Assembly (NCBI GenBank): GCA_963797605.1
Contig: CAWCPX010000007.1
Location: 119,515 to 183,514 of the forward strand
DNA: 64,000 nucleotides
Reading direction: 5' to 3'
Source: DASQPR01 sp963797605
Lineage (GTDB): Bacteria > Actinomycetota > Actinomycetes > Mycobacteriales > Micromonosporaceae
Positions 18,322 to 27,704 of the stretch are shown here, in pieces. Position 1 is the stretch's first letter. Every line of letters begins with the position of its first letter. The position numbers and the translations under genes were made by a program. The notes beneath the pieces were generated by a model that had not been told where the DNA came from, did no database searches, and worked only from the letters and a program-made list of their open reading frames with translations.

Positions 18322-18360
18322 GCAAGAGTGCTCCATGCGAGTTGCACGGAGCACTCTTGC
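18322..18360 (+). terminator. Perfect 13-bp hairpin followed by pyrimidines
   Basis: GCAAGAGTGCTCC (18322-18334) pairs exactly with GGAGCACTCTTGC (18348-18360) around a 13-nt loop, followed by TTCTTCC. It lies between the two DUF397 genes and is one of the best intrinsic-terminator candidates in the window. Confidence 0.8.
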
Positions 18361-18448
18361 TTCTTCCGAGCAGTACGACGACGTGTCGACGTATTGACGA
18401 TTGTCAGTCACACTGATATTACGCACAGAAGACACCGGAGGCCGATGG

Positions 18449-18649
18449 ATGGACAACAGTCGTGAGGTCCAGTGGCACCGTGCCAGCAGTTGCAGCTCTG
18501 CCGAGTGCGTCGAAGTGGCCCGAACCGACGATCTTTTCGTGATTAGGCACTCCGCGCATCCGGATGGGCCGACACTGATCTTCACGAGCGCGGAGTGGCA
18601 GGCGTTTACCGCCGGCATCCGGGCCGGCGACTTCGACCCGCCCGACTGA
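18449..18649 (+). CDS. DUF397 domain protein (second copy)
   Basis: Intact, 66 residues from ATG 18449 with CCGGAGG eight bases upstream. The same signature as the first copy is clear: WHRASSCSSAECVEVART, then LFVIRHSAHPDGPTLIF and EWQAFTAGIRAGDFD. The two copies are clearly diverged, so this is not a recent duplication. Its stop is about 4 nt from the end of hutH on the opposite strand, so the pair is tightly convergent. Confidence 0.85.
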   Translation: MDNSREVQWHRASSCSSAECVEVARTDDLFVIRHSAHPDGPTLIFTSAEWQAFTAGIRAGDFDPPD

Positions 18650-18653
18650 TCGG

Positions 18654-20190
18654 TTAAAGCAGCACGCCGATCTCGGCCTCGATCGCCTCCCGCAGGGCGG
18701 GCCCGGAGACCACGGCGCGCGTGCCCTCCAGCACCGGCGCCAGGAAGATGTCCGGTCCCGGCTGCCCCGCGATGTCGGCGAGTGCCGCCACTGCCGCCCG
18801 CCCGGCCGGCGACGGGGTCAGCGGGGCGCGCAGTTGCAGGCCGCGTACGCCCGCGAGCAACTCCACGGCCAACAGCGACGGTCAGGTTGTCGAGCACCCG
18901 GCGGAGTTTGATCGCGGCTGCCCAGCCCATCGAGACGTGATCTTCCTGCATGCCGCTCGTCGGCACCGAGTCGACGCTGGCGGGCGAGGCGAGCCGGCGG
19001 TTTTCCGCGACGATGCCGGCGGCGGTGTACTGCGCGATCATGAGGCCGGAGTTGACGCCCGCGTCCGGCGTGAGGAACGGCGGCAGGTCACGCGAACGGG
19101 CCACGTCGAGCAGCCGGTCGACGCGGCGCTCGGAGATCGAGCCGACCTCGGCGGCCGCGATGGCGAGGAAGTCGGCCGCGAAACCGAGCGGTGCCCCGTG
19201 GAAGTTGCCGGTCGAGACGACTCGGCCATCGGGCAACACGACCGGGTTGTCGACGATCGAGACCAGTTCGCGGCCGGCCACCTGGCTCACGAAGTCGAGC
19301 GTGTCCCGAGCCGCGCCGGCGACCTGGGGTGCGCACCGGATCGAGTACGCGTCCTGTACGGCGTGCTCGAAGTCGTCCCGATGGCTGTCCATGATTGGGG
19401 AGTTCTGCAGCAGCCGGTGGATGTTCGCGGCGGATACGCCCTGACCGGGATGCGGCCGGATCGAGTGGATCTCCGGTGCGAACGGCCGGTCCGAACCCAG
19501 CATCGCCTCGATCGACAGGGCCGCCGTCACGTCTGCCATCGCGAACAGGTGAGCCGCGTCGCGGGCCGCGAGCAGCAGCATGCCGAGCATCCCGTCGGTG
19601 CCGTTGATCAGAGCCAGGCCTTCTTTCGACGACAGCTCGATGGGCCGGATGCCGGCGTGCGCGAGCGCGTCCGCAGCGGCGAGCCGCCCACCGTCCTTGC
19701 CGAGCACCCATCCCTCACCGAGCAGCACCAGCGCGCAGTGGGCCAATGGCGCCAGGTCACCGGAGGCGCCGAGCGAGCCGTGCTCCGGCACCCACGGCGT
19801 GATGTCGTGGTTGAGCAGGTTGACCAGGGCCTGCGCGACGAGCGGCCGCACGCCGGAGTGCCCGAGCGCCAGGGAACGCACCCGGAGCAGGATCATCGCG
19901 CGGACGACCTCGCGCGGCATGGGCGTGCCGATGCCGGCGGCGTGCGAACGGATCAGCGCGTGCTGCAACTCGGCCCGGCGCTCCGGTGGGATGAACGTGT
20001 TCGCGAGCGCACCGAAACCGGTTGTCACGCCGTAGACGGGCCGACCCTGACGCTCGATGTCGTCGATGATCTCCCGGCTCGTGACCATGGCGGAGAGTGC
20101 TTCGGCCGAGATCTCGACGCGGGCGGTTCCGCGGGCGACCTCGACGACATCGGCGCTCGTGACGCCGGTGTGGTGGACGGTGACGGTCAT
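18654..20190 (-). CDS. hutH: Histidine ammonia-lyase (one frameshift near the end)
   Basis: Deaminates histidine to urocanate. VYGVTTGFGALANT and the MIO-forming Ala-Ser-Gly in HGSLGASGDLAPLAH are present, as are the family blocks KEGLALINGTDGMLGML and HPGQGVSAANIHRLLQNS. An indel near 18885, after LRRVLDNLTVA, moves the last 75 residues (AVELLAGVRGLQLRAPL to IGVLL) to another frame. Corrected length is about 512 residues. The ATG at 20190 overlaps the hutI stop, so hutH is the last gene of the hut operon. Confidence 0.95.
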
Positions 20191-21353
20191 GATGCGAACT
20201 CCCCATCGAGCAGAACTGTTGAGATCAATGGCACGCCCGGCCGATAAGCCAGGTGGATATATGACGGTGCGTCAATAATTGCGAGATCCGCACGGGCGCC
20301 CACGCTGACGTGACCGATGTCACCGCGTCGCAGCGCTTTCGCGCCACCGGCGGTCGCGGACCACAGCGCCTCGGCTGGCGTCATCCGCATCTCCCGCACG
20401 GCCAGGGCCAGACAGAACGGCATGGATGACGTGTACGACGATCCGGGATTGCAGTCCGTCGCGAGTGCCACGGTGGCACCGGCGTCGAGTAGTGCCCGTG
20501 CATCCGGGTACGGCGACCGGGTCGAGAACTCGGCGCCGGGCAGCAGCGTCGCGACGGTCTGCGAGCCGGCCAGCGCGTCGATGTCCGCGGGCAGCAGATG
20601 GGTGCAGTGATCCGCGCTGGCACAGTCGAGATCGACCGCGAGTTGCACGCCGCCACCGGCCGTGAGCTGGTTCGCGTGGATCCGCGGCAGCAGCCCGGCC
20701 TCGGTGCCGGCGGTCAGCACCGCGCGGGCCTGGTCGACGTCGAAGGCACCGCGCTCGCAGAAGACGTCCACCCACCGGGCCAGCGGGGCGGCGGCCGTCA
20801 GCATCTCGCCGCGGACCAGGTCGACGTACGCGTCGGGGGCGATGCCGTCGGGCACCACGTGCGCGCCGAGGAACGTGGTCTCGTCGGTGAATTCGCGGGC
20901 GATGGCGAGCGATCGGGCCTCCTCCGGCGTCGACAGCCCGTACCCGCTCTTGATCTCCATCGTGGTCGTACCCTGCCGGAGCGCTTCGGTGCGCAGCCGG
21001 GTGACGTTGGCCCGGAGGTCGTCGTCGGAGGCGGCCCGGGTCGCGGCTACGGTCGTCCGAATCCCGCCGCCGGTGTACGGCTGACCGGCCATCCGAGCCG
21101 CGAACTCGGCCGCGCGATCACCGGCGAACACGAGGTGGGAGTGGCTGTCGACGAATCCGGGGATGACCGCTCGCGCCCCCGCGTCGAATCGGTGGTCGGC
21201 TGGCGGCGCCGAAGTGCGTGGCCCCACCCACGTGATCAGCCCGGCCTCGACGATGACCGCGGCTTCACGCATGACACCGAGCGGGCTGCCGTCGCCGAGC
21301 GTCGGGTCGTTCGTGACCAATTCGCCGATGTTGTGGATCAGAATCGCACTCAT
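20187..21353 (-). CDS. hutI: Imidazolonepropionase
   Basis: Intact, 388 residues. Opens the imidazolone ring to N-formimino-L-glutamate. The amidohydrolase metal site DSHSHLVFAGDR is visible near residue 70, followed by GGIRTTVAATRAAS and KSGYGLS. Further metal ligands are in HANQ and in TDCNPGSSYTSSMP, the latter diagnostic of HutI. It overlaps hutH by 4 nt and lies 20 nt downstream of hutF. Confidence 0.95.
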   Translation of the reverse strand: MSAILIHNIGELVTNDPTLGDGSPLGVMREAAVIVEAGLITWVGPRTSAPPADHRFDAGARAVIPGFVDSHSHLVFAGDRAAEFAARMAGQPYTGGGIRTTVAATRAASDDDLRANVTRLRTEALRQGTTTMEIKSGYGLSTPEEARSLAIAREFTDETTFLGAHVVPDGIAPDAYVDLVRGEMLTAAAPLARWVDVFCERGAFDVDQARAVLTAGTEAGLLPRIHANQLTAGGGVQLAVDLDCASADHCTHLLPADIDALAGSQTVATLLPGAEFSTRSPYPDARALLDAGATVALATDCNPGSSYTSSMPFCLALAVREMRMTPAEALWSATAGGAKALRRGDIGHVSVGARADLAIIDAPSYIHLAYRPGVPLISTVLLDGEFAS

Positions 21354-21373
21354 AGCTTGGCACTCATATGTCG

Positions 21374-22744
21374 TTATTCCGTAACTGCGGCAATCGCACT
21401 GTGCAGGGCTGCGCCCACGTCGATGGTCGTGTGCGCCGAGTCGCGCACGATGATGTGGCCGTCGACGACGACGTGCGTGACATCGGCGGCGGACGCGGCG
21501 AACGCGGGCACCGCGAACGGGTCGGAACCCGCCGTGCGTACGCTGTCGAGCCGCACCGTGACCAGGTCCGCCCGGGCGCCGACGAGGAGCGCGCCGGCGT
21601 CGTCCCAGCCGAGCGCGCGATGCCCGGCCACGGTCGCGGCGGTCAGGAGTTCACCGGCGCTGAAGTGACCGCGCGTCTCGGTGCGTACGCGTTCGTGCAT
21701 CTCGATGGCCCGCATCTCGTCGAACATGTCGATCACGGCGTGGCTGTCGGAGCCGAGGCACAACGAGGAGCCGCCGTCGACCAGGGCGCGTGCCGGGCCG
21801 ATGCCGTCGGCCAGGTCGCGTTCGGTGGTGGGGCAGAGGCATACGGTCGTCGAGGTGTCGCCGAGCAGCGTGCGGTCGTCGTCGGACAGGTGCGTCGCGT
21901 GCACAGCGGTCGCGTTCGCGGCGAGGACGCCGTTGTCGCCGAGCAGCTGCGCCGGCGTGCGGTGGTATTGCGTGATGCACGCGGAATTCTCCGCCCGCTG
22001 CTCGGAGAGGTGGAAGTGCAGCGGTCGCCCGTCGGCCACGGCGACGACCGTCGGCAGCGCGGTATCGGGCACGGCGCGCACCGAGTGGGCAGCCACGCCG
22101 ACGCGCGCGTGTTCATGTGACGCGATCGCCGAAACTCGCCGCGCCCACGCGTCCGCGTCGCCGTCGGAGAAGCGCATTTGCGTCTCGTTGGGCTCCCGGC
22201 CGTCGACCGAGGACATCAGGTAGAGCGTGTCGAGCAGGGTGATCCGGATGCCGGCGTCACGGGCCGCGAACAGCACGGCTTCGCCCATCGCGTTGGGATC
22301 GTCGTAACGTTGCCCGGCCGGACCGTGGTGCAGGTAGTGGAACTCGCCAACGGCGGTGATGCCGGCCAGCGCCATTTCCGCGTAGACGGCCCGAGCCAGG
22401 TAGTAGTAGGTGTCGGGGGTCAGGCGGTTGGCGAGCGCGTACATGCCGTCGCGCCAGGTCCAGAAACTGCCCTTGCCGGCATGCGTGCGCCCTCGGAGCG
22501 CCCGGTGGAACGCGTGCGAGTGCGCGTTCGCCAGGCCGGGCATGGTGAGGCCGGGGAGCCGGATCGCGCCGTCCGCCGCTGGGACGTCGGCCGGAACCCC
22601 CGGCGTGATCGCGGTAAACAGACCGTCGGTCGTCTCGATCAGCACGTCCGGAAGCGCGACGGTGCCGGTCTGACCGGAAGCCGTGTCGGGCACCAGGGCC
22701 CACTCGGCGTGGAATCGGGTAATGCTGCGAGGTCGACCGGTCAT
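21374..22744 (-). CDS. hutF: Formimidoylglutamate deiminase
   Basis: Intact, about 456 residues from ATG 22744 (MTGRPRSITRFHAEWALVP). Amidohydrolase-superfamily enzyme converting formiminoglutamate to formylglutamate and ammonia. Metal ligands are in MPGLANAHSHAFHRALRG; HutF-specific segments include SFWTWRDGMYALANRL, GEFHYLHH and CLCPTTERDLADG, ending with SLCLGSDSHAVIDMFDEMR. Its presence shows the five-step histidine route via formylglutamate rather than direct formamide release. The start is 4 nt from the preceding hydrolase stop. Confidence 0.93.
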   Translation of the reverse strand: MTGRPRSITRFHAEWALVPDTASGQTGTVALPDVLIETTDGLFTAITPGVPADVPAADGAIRLPGLTMPGLANAHSHAFHRALRGRTHAGKGSFWTWRDGMYALANRLTPDTYYYLARAVYAEMALAGITAVGEFHYLHHGPAGQRYDDPNAMGEAVLFAARDAGIRITLLDTLYLMSSVDGREPNETQMRFSDGDADAWARRVSAIASHEHARVGVAAHSVRAVPDTALPTVVAVADGRPLHFHLSEQRAENSACITQYHRTPAQLLGDNGVLAANATAVHATHLSDDDRTLLGDTSTTVCLCPTTERDLADGIGPARALVDGGSSLCLGSDSHAVIDMFDEMRAIEMHERVRTETRGHFSAGELLTAATVAGHRALGWDDAGALLVGARADLVTVRLDSVRTAGSDPFAVPAFAASAADVTHVVVDGHIIVRDSAHTTIDVGAALHSAIAAVTE

Positions 22745-22748
22745 GCCT

Positions 22749-24005
22749 TCACACTGCCGCAAGTCCGGCGAGCGTGTCGACCGTGGCCAGCATCGTGATC
22801 ACGTCCGTTAGTGCCAAGATCCCGGCCGCGCAGTCAGCGTCGGTCGCACTCTCGGCGGGCGCGTGCGACACACCGGTTGGATTGCGAACAAACAACATCG
22901 CCGTTGGTACGTGCGCCGCCAACACTCCGGCGTCGTGACCCGCGCCCGTAGGTAGCACCGGCGCGCCGGGCAGGACGGTGGTGATCGTGTCGAGAAGCCG
23001 ACTCGAAAATTCCGTCTCCGGAGACGTCGATTCGGGCGTCACGACGACCCGGGTGCCGTCGCGATCCGCGCGTTCGCCGGCTTTCGCGCCGATCGCCGCG
23101 ACCACCTCCGAGAGCGTGGACTCGTCGGCGGCCCGAGCGTCGAGCCACGCCGTGACCGATGTCGGGATCGCGTTGGTGGCGTTCGGTGCCGCCTCGACCC
23201 GCCCGATGGTCGCGTGCGCGCCGATCACCCGGGCCTCCTTGTTCGCCGCCAGCACGGTGTAGGCGAAGGTGAGCATCGGGTCGTGACGATCGGTCATGCG
23301 AGTCGTACCCGCGTGATTGCCTTCGCCTTCGAACCGCATCCGCCAGCGACCGTGCGGCCAGATCGCGCTCGCGACGCCCACCGGCTGATCCGTTTCGGCG
23401 AGCGCGCGGCCCTGTTCGACGTGCAGTTCGATGAAGGCGCCGATGCCGGTCAGGCGCTCGGGATCGGGGCCGACGCGGTCGATCTCCTCGCCGGCGCGCG
23501 TCATCGCGTCGGCCAGCGTGGCACCGTCGCGGTCGCGGAGGGCCAGTGCCCGGTTCGGAAGGATCGCGCCGCACATGAGCCGGGAGCCGAGGCAGGCGAC
23601 GCCGAAACGGGACCCCTCCTCCTCGGTGAACACGACGACGCGGACGGGTCGGACCGGCACCACACCACGGGCCCGCATCTCGTCAACGGCCAGCAGCGCC
23701 GACACGACTCCGAGCGGTCCGTCGTAGGCGCCTCCGTGCGGCACCGAGTCGAGGTGGCTGCCGGTGACGATCGCGGGCGTGGTGTCGTCGACGCCGTCGG
23801 GCAGCCACGTCGCCCAGATGTTGCCGTTGCCGTCGGTCTCGACCGTCAACTCCCGGTCCAGGGCCTCCTCGACGAACCACTCGCGGCAGTCGAGGTCGGC
23901 CGTGGTCCACGCGTAGCGGACGTATCCGCTGTCGTCGCCCGCACGCCCGATCGGCGCGAGTGACGACCAGAGCGCGGTGAACCGAGCCGTCATCTCGGCC
24001 GTCAT
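22749..24005 (-). CDS. M20-family amidohydrolase (allantoate/N-carbamoyl-amino-acid hydrolase-like), candidate formylglutamate deformylase
   Basis: Intact, about 418 residues from ATG 24005 (MTAEMTARFTALWSSLAPIG). Dinuclear-metal motifs TGSHLDSVPHGGAYDGPLG, FTEEEGSRFG and FIELHVEQGRAL are those of the HyuC/AllC family. The position between hutU and hutF, and the absence of a HutG in the operon, suggests it cleaves N-formylglutamate to glutamate and formate. That is an inference from context: the family name allantoate amidohydrolase should not be taken as the function here. The previous gene hutU ends about 190 nt upstream. Confidence 0.85.
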   Translation of the reverse strand: MTAEMTARFTALWSSLAPIGRAGDDSGYVRYAWTTADLDCREWFVEEALDRELTVETDGNGNIWATWLPDGVDDTTPAIVTGSHLDSVPHGGAYDGPLGVVSALLAVDEMRARGVVPVRPVRVVVFTEEEGSRFGVACLGSRLMCGAILPNRALALRDRDGATLADAMTRAGEEIDRVGPDPERLTGIGAFIELHVEQGRALAETDQPVGVASAIWPHGRWRMRFEGEGNHAGTTRMTDRHDPMLTFAYTVLAANKEARVIGAHATIGRVEAAPNATNAIPTSVTAWLDARAADESTLSEVVAAIGAKAGERADRDGTRVVVTPESTSPETEFSSRLLDTITTVLPGAPVLPTGAGHDAGVLAAHVPTAMLFVRNPTGVSHAPAESATDADCAAGILALTDVITMLATVDTLAGLAAV

Positions 24006-24192
24006 CGCAACCCCGCCGACATGCTCCCGGCCGGCATGGTCGGCGGCCACACGGCCGCGAGCCGGCATGTGTTCTGAGAACGGTATGTCGCGGATCGCAT
24101 GGCCATGCGGTGTGCGACATCGCTTTCGCCCAACACATGACCTACTTTTCGCGGCATGATGGCGGGCGCGGCGATGGGTCCGGCGTTCGTGG
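24006..24192. other. Gap between hutU and the M20 hydrolase gene, no gene seen
   Basis: About 187 bp. The frame of the hydrolase extends upstream through it without a stop, but the translation is Arg/His-rich with no family similarity, so I keep the start at 24005. It may contain a secondary promoter; I see no convincing hairpin. Confidence 0.5.
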
Positions 24193-25849
24193 TCACGCGA
24201 GGTCACTCTCCCGCATCGGAATCCGCACCCCGGTCTCGTCGGCGACCGTCTCCGCGATGTGGTAGCCCGCGTCGACGTGCCGGATCACGCCCATGCCCGG
24301 GTCGTTCGTGAGCACGCGTTCGATCTTCTGCCCGGCCAGCGCGGTGCCGTCGGCGACGCAGACCTGACCGGCGTGGATCGAGCGGCCGATGCCGACGCCG
24401 CCGCCGTGGTGGATCGAGACCCACGTCGCGCCCGGAAGCCGTGTTAAGCATCGCGTTGAGCAGCGGCCAGTCGGCGATCGCGTCGGACCCGTCGGCCATC
24501 GCCTCGGTCTCGCGGTAAGGCGACGCGACCGAGCCGCAGTCGAGGTGATCGCGACCGATCACCAGCGGGGCCGAGACCTCACCACTCGCGACCATGTCGT
24601 TGAAGCGGACGCCGGCCTTGTCGCGTTCGCCGTAGCCCAACCAGCAGATCCGAGCCGGCAACCCCTGGAACGCGACCCGCTCACCGGCCATCTTCATCCA
24701 CCGGGCGAGCGACTCGTTTTCCGGGAAGAGGTCGAGGATCGCCTTGTCGGTCTTGTGGATGTCGGCCGGGTCGCCGGAGAGCGCCGCCCACCGGAACGGG
24801 CCCTTACCTTCGCAGAACAGCGGCCGGATGTAGGCCGGCACGAATCCGGGGAACGCGAACGCGCGCTGGTAGCCGCCCGCCGCCGCCTCGCCGCGAATCG
24901 AGTTGCCGTAGTCGAACACTTCGGCGCCGGCGTCCATGAACCCGACCATCGCCTCCACGTGCTTGGCCATCGAGGCGCGGGCGCGGTCGGTGAACTCGTC
25001 CGGCTTCTGGGCGGCGTAGTCGGGCGCGTCGCCGGGCTCGATGCCCTCCGGGATGTAGGAGAGCGGGTCGTGCGCGCTCGTCTGGTCGGTGACGATGTCC
25101 ACGGGTACGCCCCGCCGCAGGATTTCCGGCACCAATGTCGCCGCGTTGCCGACGACACCGATGCTCAACGCCTTCCGCTCGGCCTTCGCTCGGAGCGCCA
25201 TCTCGATGCCCTGGTCGAGCGAGTCGGCCACCACGTCGAGGTAGCGGGTCTCGACCCGGCGCGCGAGCCGGTGCCCGTCGACGTCGACCACGAGGCAGAC
25301 GCCGTCGTTCATCGTCACCGCGAGCGGCTGCGCGCCACCCATGCCACCGCAGCCCGCCGTCAGCGTCAGCGTGCCGGCCAGGGTGCCGTTGAAGCGTTTC
25401 GCCGCCACCGCCGCGAAGGTCTCGTACGTGCCCTGCAGGATGCCCTGCGTGCCGATGTAGATCCAGGAACCGGCCGTCATCTGCCCGTACATGGTCAGGC
25501 CGAGCTTTTCCAGCCGCCGGAACTCCGGCCACGTGGCCCAGTCGGGCACGAGATTCGAGTTGGCCAGCAGCACCCGTGGCGCCCACTCGTGCGTCCGGAA
25601 CACGCCAACGGGCCGGCCGGATTGCACCAGCATCGTCTCGTCGTCCTTGAGCGTCGTCAGCGTGCGGATCAGCGCGTGGTAGCTCGGCCAGTCGCGCGCG
25701 GCCTTACCGGTGCCGCCGTAGACGACCAGGTCTTCCGGACGTTCCGCGACGTCGGGATCCAGGTTGTTCTGCAGCATGCGCATGGCGGCCTCCTGCGGCC
25801 AGCCCTGCGCGGTGAGCGTCGTGCCCCGGGGGGACCGAATCGCGTCCAC
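24193..25849 (-). CDS. hutU: Urocanate hydratase (one frameshift)
   Basis: NAD-dependent hydration of urocanate to imidazolonepropionate. GTG 25849 is preceded by GGAGAAG. Blocks seen: EDLVVYGGTGKAARDW, TAGSWIYIGTQGILQGTYET, LTAGCGGMGGAQPLAVTMN and DYGNSIRGEAAAGG. An extra G near 24440 (in TCCGGGCGCG) moves the C-terminal portion (TWVSIHHGGGVGIGRSIHAG, QKIERVLTNDPGMGVIRH) to another frame, ending with a TGA at 24193-24195. Corrected length is about 551 residues. It is the first catabolic gene after the RpiR regulator, with 17 nt between. Confidence 0.95.
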
Positions 25850-25866
25850 TACTTCTCCTTCAGCGG

Positions 25867-26703
25867 TTACGGGACGAAGACGTTGCGCCGGGCGACCGAC
25901 GATTCGAAATCCTCGAGCCGGGCCTGAGTCTGGGTGGGCAGGGCGTCGCAAATGGCCTGCAACAGGACCATCGCGAGCGCCATCGGAGCGGCGTGCAGAT
26001 CGAAGACGAGCCGGGAACCGACGCTGGCACGCAGCGTGATGTCGGCGACGTCGGCCACCTCGCCGATCGGGGAGTCGGTCAGCGCGACGACGGACAGCCC
26101 GGCGGCGCGCGCCTCCCGCAGGGCGTCGAGGGATTCCTTCGGATAACGCGGCAGCACAATGCCCAGCATCGCGGTCGCGCCGGCCGCCCGTGCCTGTTCC
26201 AGCCGATCGGTGAGCAGACTCCCACCGTGATCGATCATGCGGACGTCGGGCAGGACCTTCGCGGCGAAATATTCGAAGTAACGGGCCACCGGTGCTGCGG
26301 ATCGGAGCCCCATGACCGGAAGCGGACGGGTCGCGGCGAGCAGTTTGGCCGCCGAGTCGACGCCGATCCGATCCGGCGCCCCGTCCGCGAGTTGATCGAC
26401 GAGCCGCCGCAGGTTGTCCATCTCCCCGACGATCGCGTGTTGAAGATCATTATGGGCGTCATCACTGGTACGCGTCGGTGCCGCCGTCGATCGGAGCACC
26501 CGCCGAAGCGCCGGGTAGCCGTCGTAACCCAGGGCGATCGCGAACCGCGTGACCGACGGTTGGCTGACGGCGGCGAGCTCCGCGACCTCCGCGGCGCTGA
26601 GGTAGGCGGCTTTCGAGGCATGTTCGAGAAGGCAGGCCGCGATGCGTCGCTGGGTGGGCGTGAGCCGTACCCCGTCGACGAGCGTCAGCAACTCTTCATG
26701 CAC
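25867..26703 (-). CDS. RpiR/MurR-family transcriptional regulator, probable hut regulator
   Basis: Intact, about 278 residues. The N-terminal helix-turn-helix (LTPTQRRIAACLLEHASKAA followed by LSAAEVAELAAVSQPSVTRF) is typical of HTH_6, and residues 110-260 form a SIS sugar-isomerase-like effector domain (MGLRSAAPVARYFEYFAAK). GTG 26703 is the likely start. It is immediately upstream of hutU on the same strand, so a role in histidine-utilisation control is likely, with urocanate or a downstream metabolite as ligand; this is inference from position. The gene upstream is divergent. Confidence 0.85.
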   Translation of the reverse strand: MHEELLTLVDGVRLTPTQRRIAACLLEHASKAAYLSAAEVAELAAVSQPSVTRFAIALGYDGYPALRRVLRSTAAPTRTSDDAHNDLQHAIVGEMDNLRRLVDQLADGAPDRIGVDSAAKLLAATRPLPVMGLRSAAPVARYFEYFAAKVLPDVRMIDHGGSLLTDRLEQARAAGATAMLGIVLPRYPKESLDALREARAAGLSVVALTDSPIGEVADVADITLRASVGSRLVFDLHAAPMALAMVLLQAICDALPTQTQARLEDFESSVARRNVFVP

Positions 26704-26780
26704 ACCCAGACCATACGGCAAGTTTCCATTCAGTCGATTCGAGGTCGACGTGGCTGCTCACGGATCGGTAGCTTGGCGGC

Positions 26781-27593
26781 ATGCGCGTCACCGCGATTCA
26801 CACGTACCCGATAAAAGGCTGTTATCGGTTTGATCGCCGTGACGCCGTTGTCGAACCGTGGGGCCTGGCCGGCGACCGGCGGTGGCTGATCCTCGATGCC
26901 GAGGGCGTGATGATCACACAGCGCGAAGATCCTCGCCTGGTACGCGTCAAGCCGACATCGCGCGGCGCCACCCTGACCCTCCGCGCGGACGGGCACCCGA
27001 GCGTCACCGTCGGTTCCGAGCCCGGCGAGATCGTCGACTTCACGGTGCATCGCACACCGGTTCAGGGCACCCCGGTCGGGAAGGTCGCGGACGCGTGGCT
27101 GTCCGACGTGCTGGGTCGCGAGGTCCGGCTGATGTGGCTCGACGATCCGACCCGGCGCTCCGTCGATGAGCGGTTCAGCGAGCCGCACGATCGGGTGAGC
27201 TTCGCCGACGACTTCCCGGTCTCGCTCGGCAACCTGGCGTCGCTGGCCGCGCTCAACGATCTGATCTTCGAGTCCGGCAGTGACGAGGCGCCGCTGCCGA
27301 TGGCCCGGTTTCGGCCGAACATCGAGCTCAGTGGCGCCCGGCCGTGGGCCGAAGATGACTGGGTCGGCCAGCGCATTCGCGTCGGCGATGTGACCTTCCG
27401 GGCAGCCAAGGGCTTCGGGCGCTGCGTGGTCACCACGACCGACCAGGAGGACGGCGACCGGGGCCGGGAGCCGCTGCGGGCGCTCGGCCGGCACCGCAAC
27501 ATCGACCAGGAACTGCTGTTCGCGCTCGCCTTGATCCCGGAGATTACCGGCACGATCGCGGTCGGCGACGAGGTCACCGTCGAGCCGCGTTAG
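26781..27593 (+). CDS. MOSC-domain protein (MOSC_N plus MOSC)
   Basis: Intact, 270 residues. The N-terminal MOSC_N beta-barrel starts VTAIHTYPIKGCYRFD, and GLAGDRRWLILDAEGVMITQ is diagnostic. The C-terminal MOSC domain has ARFRPNIELSGARPWAEDDW and a conserved Cys in FGRCVVTTTDQEDG, the molybdenum-ligand position in mARC-type proteins. It probably binds molybdenum cofactor and may reduce N-hydroxylated compounds. No partner reductase is adjacent. A tRNA gene follows 37 nt downstream. Confidence 0.9.
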   Translation: MRVTAIHTYPIKGCYRFDRRDAVVEPWGLAGDRRWLILDAEGVMITQREDPRLVRVKPTSRGATLTLRADGHPSVTVGSEPGEIVDFTVHRTPVQGTPVGKVADAWLSDVLGREVRLMWLDDPTRRSVDERFSEPHDRVSFADDFPVSLGNLASLAALNDLIFESGSDEAPLPMARFRPNIELSGARPWAEDDWVGQRIRVGDVTFRAAKGFGRCVVTTTDQEDGDRGREPLRALGRHRNIDQELLFALALIPEITGTIAVGDEVTVEPR

Positions 27594-27630
27594 CCAGCGG
27601 AGCCCGCGTCCGCCACAATGGTCATGACAT

Positions 27631-27703
27631 GGGGCCGTAGCCCAACGGCAGAGGCACGCGGTTTAGGTCCGCGCCAGTGTGAGTTCGAATCTCATCGGCC
27701 CTA
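27631..27703 (+). tRNA. Class-I tRNA-like gene with anticodon TAG (nominal Leu)
   Basis: Folds by hand into a canonical cloverleaf: acceptor GGGGCCG/CGGCCCT (first pair G-U), a 3-bp D stem GCC/GGC, an anticodon stem CGCGG/CCGCG with loop TTTAGGT, a 5-nt variable loop, and T arm GTGAG-TTCGAAT-CTCAT. The anticodon UAG would read CUA (Leu), and the loop equals that of tRNA-Leu(UAG), but bacterial leucine tRNAs are class II with a long variable arm, absent here. No CCA is encoded. It could be an unusual isoacceptor, a tRNA with a different charge, or a decayed gene. Confidence 0.75.
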
Positions 27704-27704
27704 C

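Noticed and set aside
18721..20247. 508-residue ORF antisense to hutH
   Set aside because: High-GC third positions of hutH create an open antisense frame; the translation has no family motifs, while hutH is fully conserved.
24389..25927. 512-residue ORF antisense to hutU
   Set aside because: Shadow of hutU; Arg/His/Val-rich with no conserved motif.
27631..27703. Amber-suppressor tRNA
   Set aside because: The anticodon is UAG read 5' to 3', which pairs with CUA (Leu), not with the UAG stop codon, which would need anticodon CUA.
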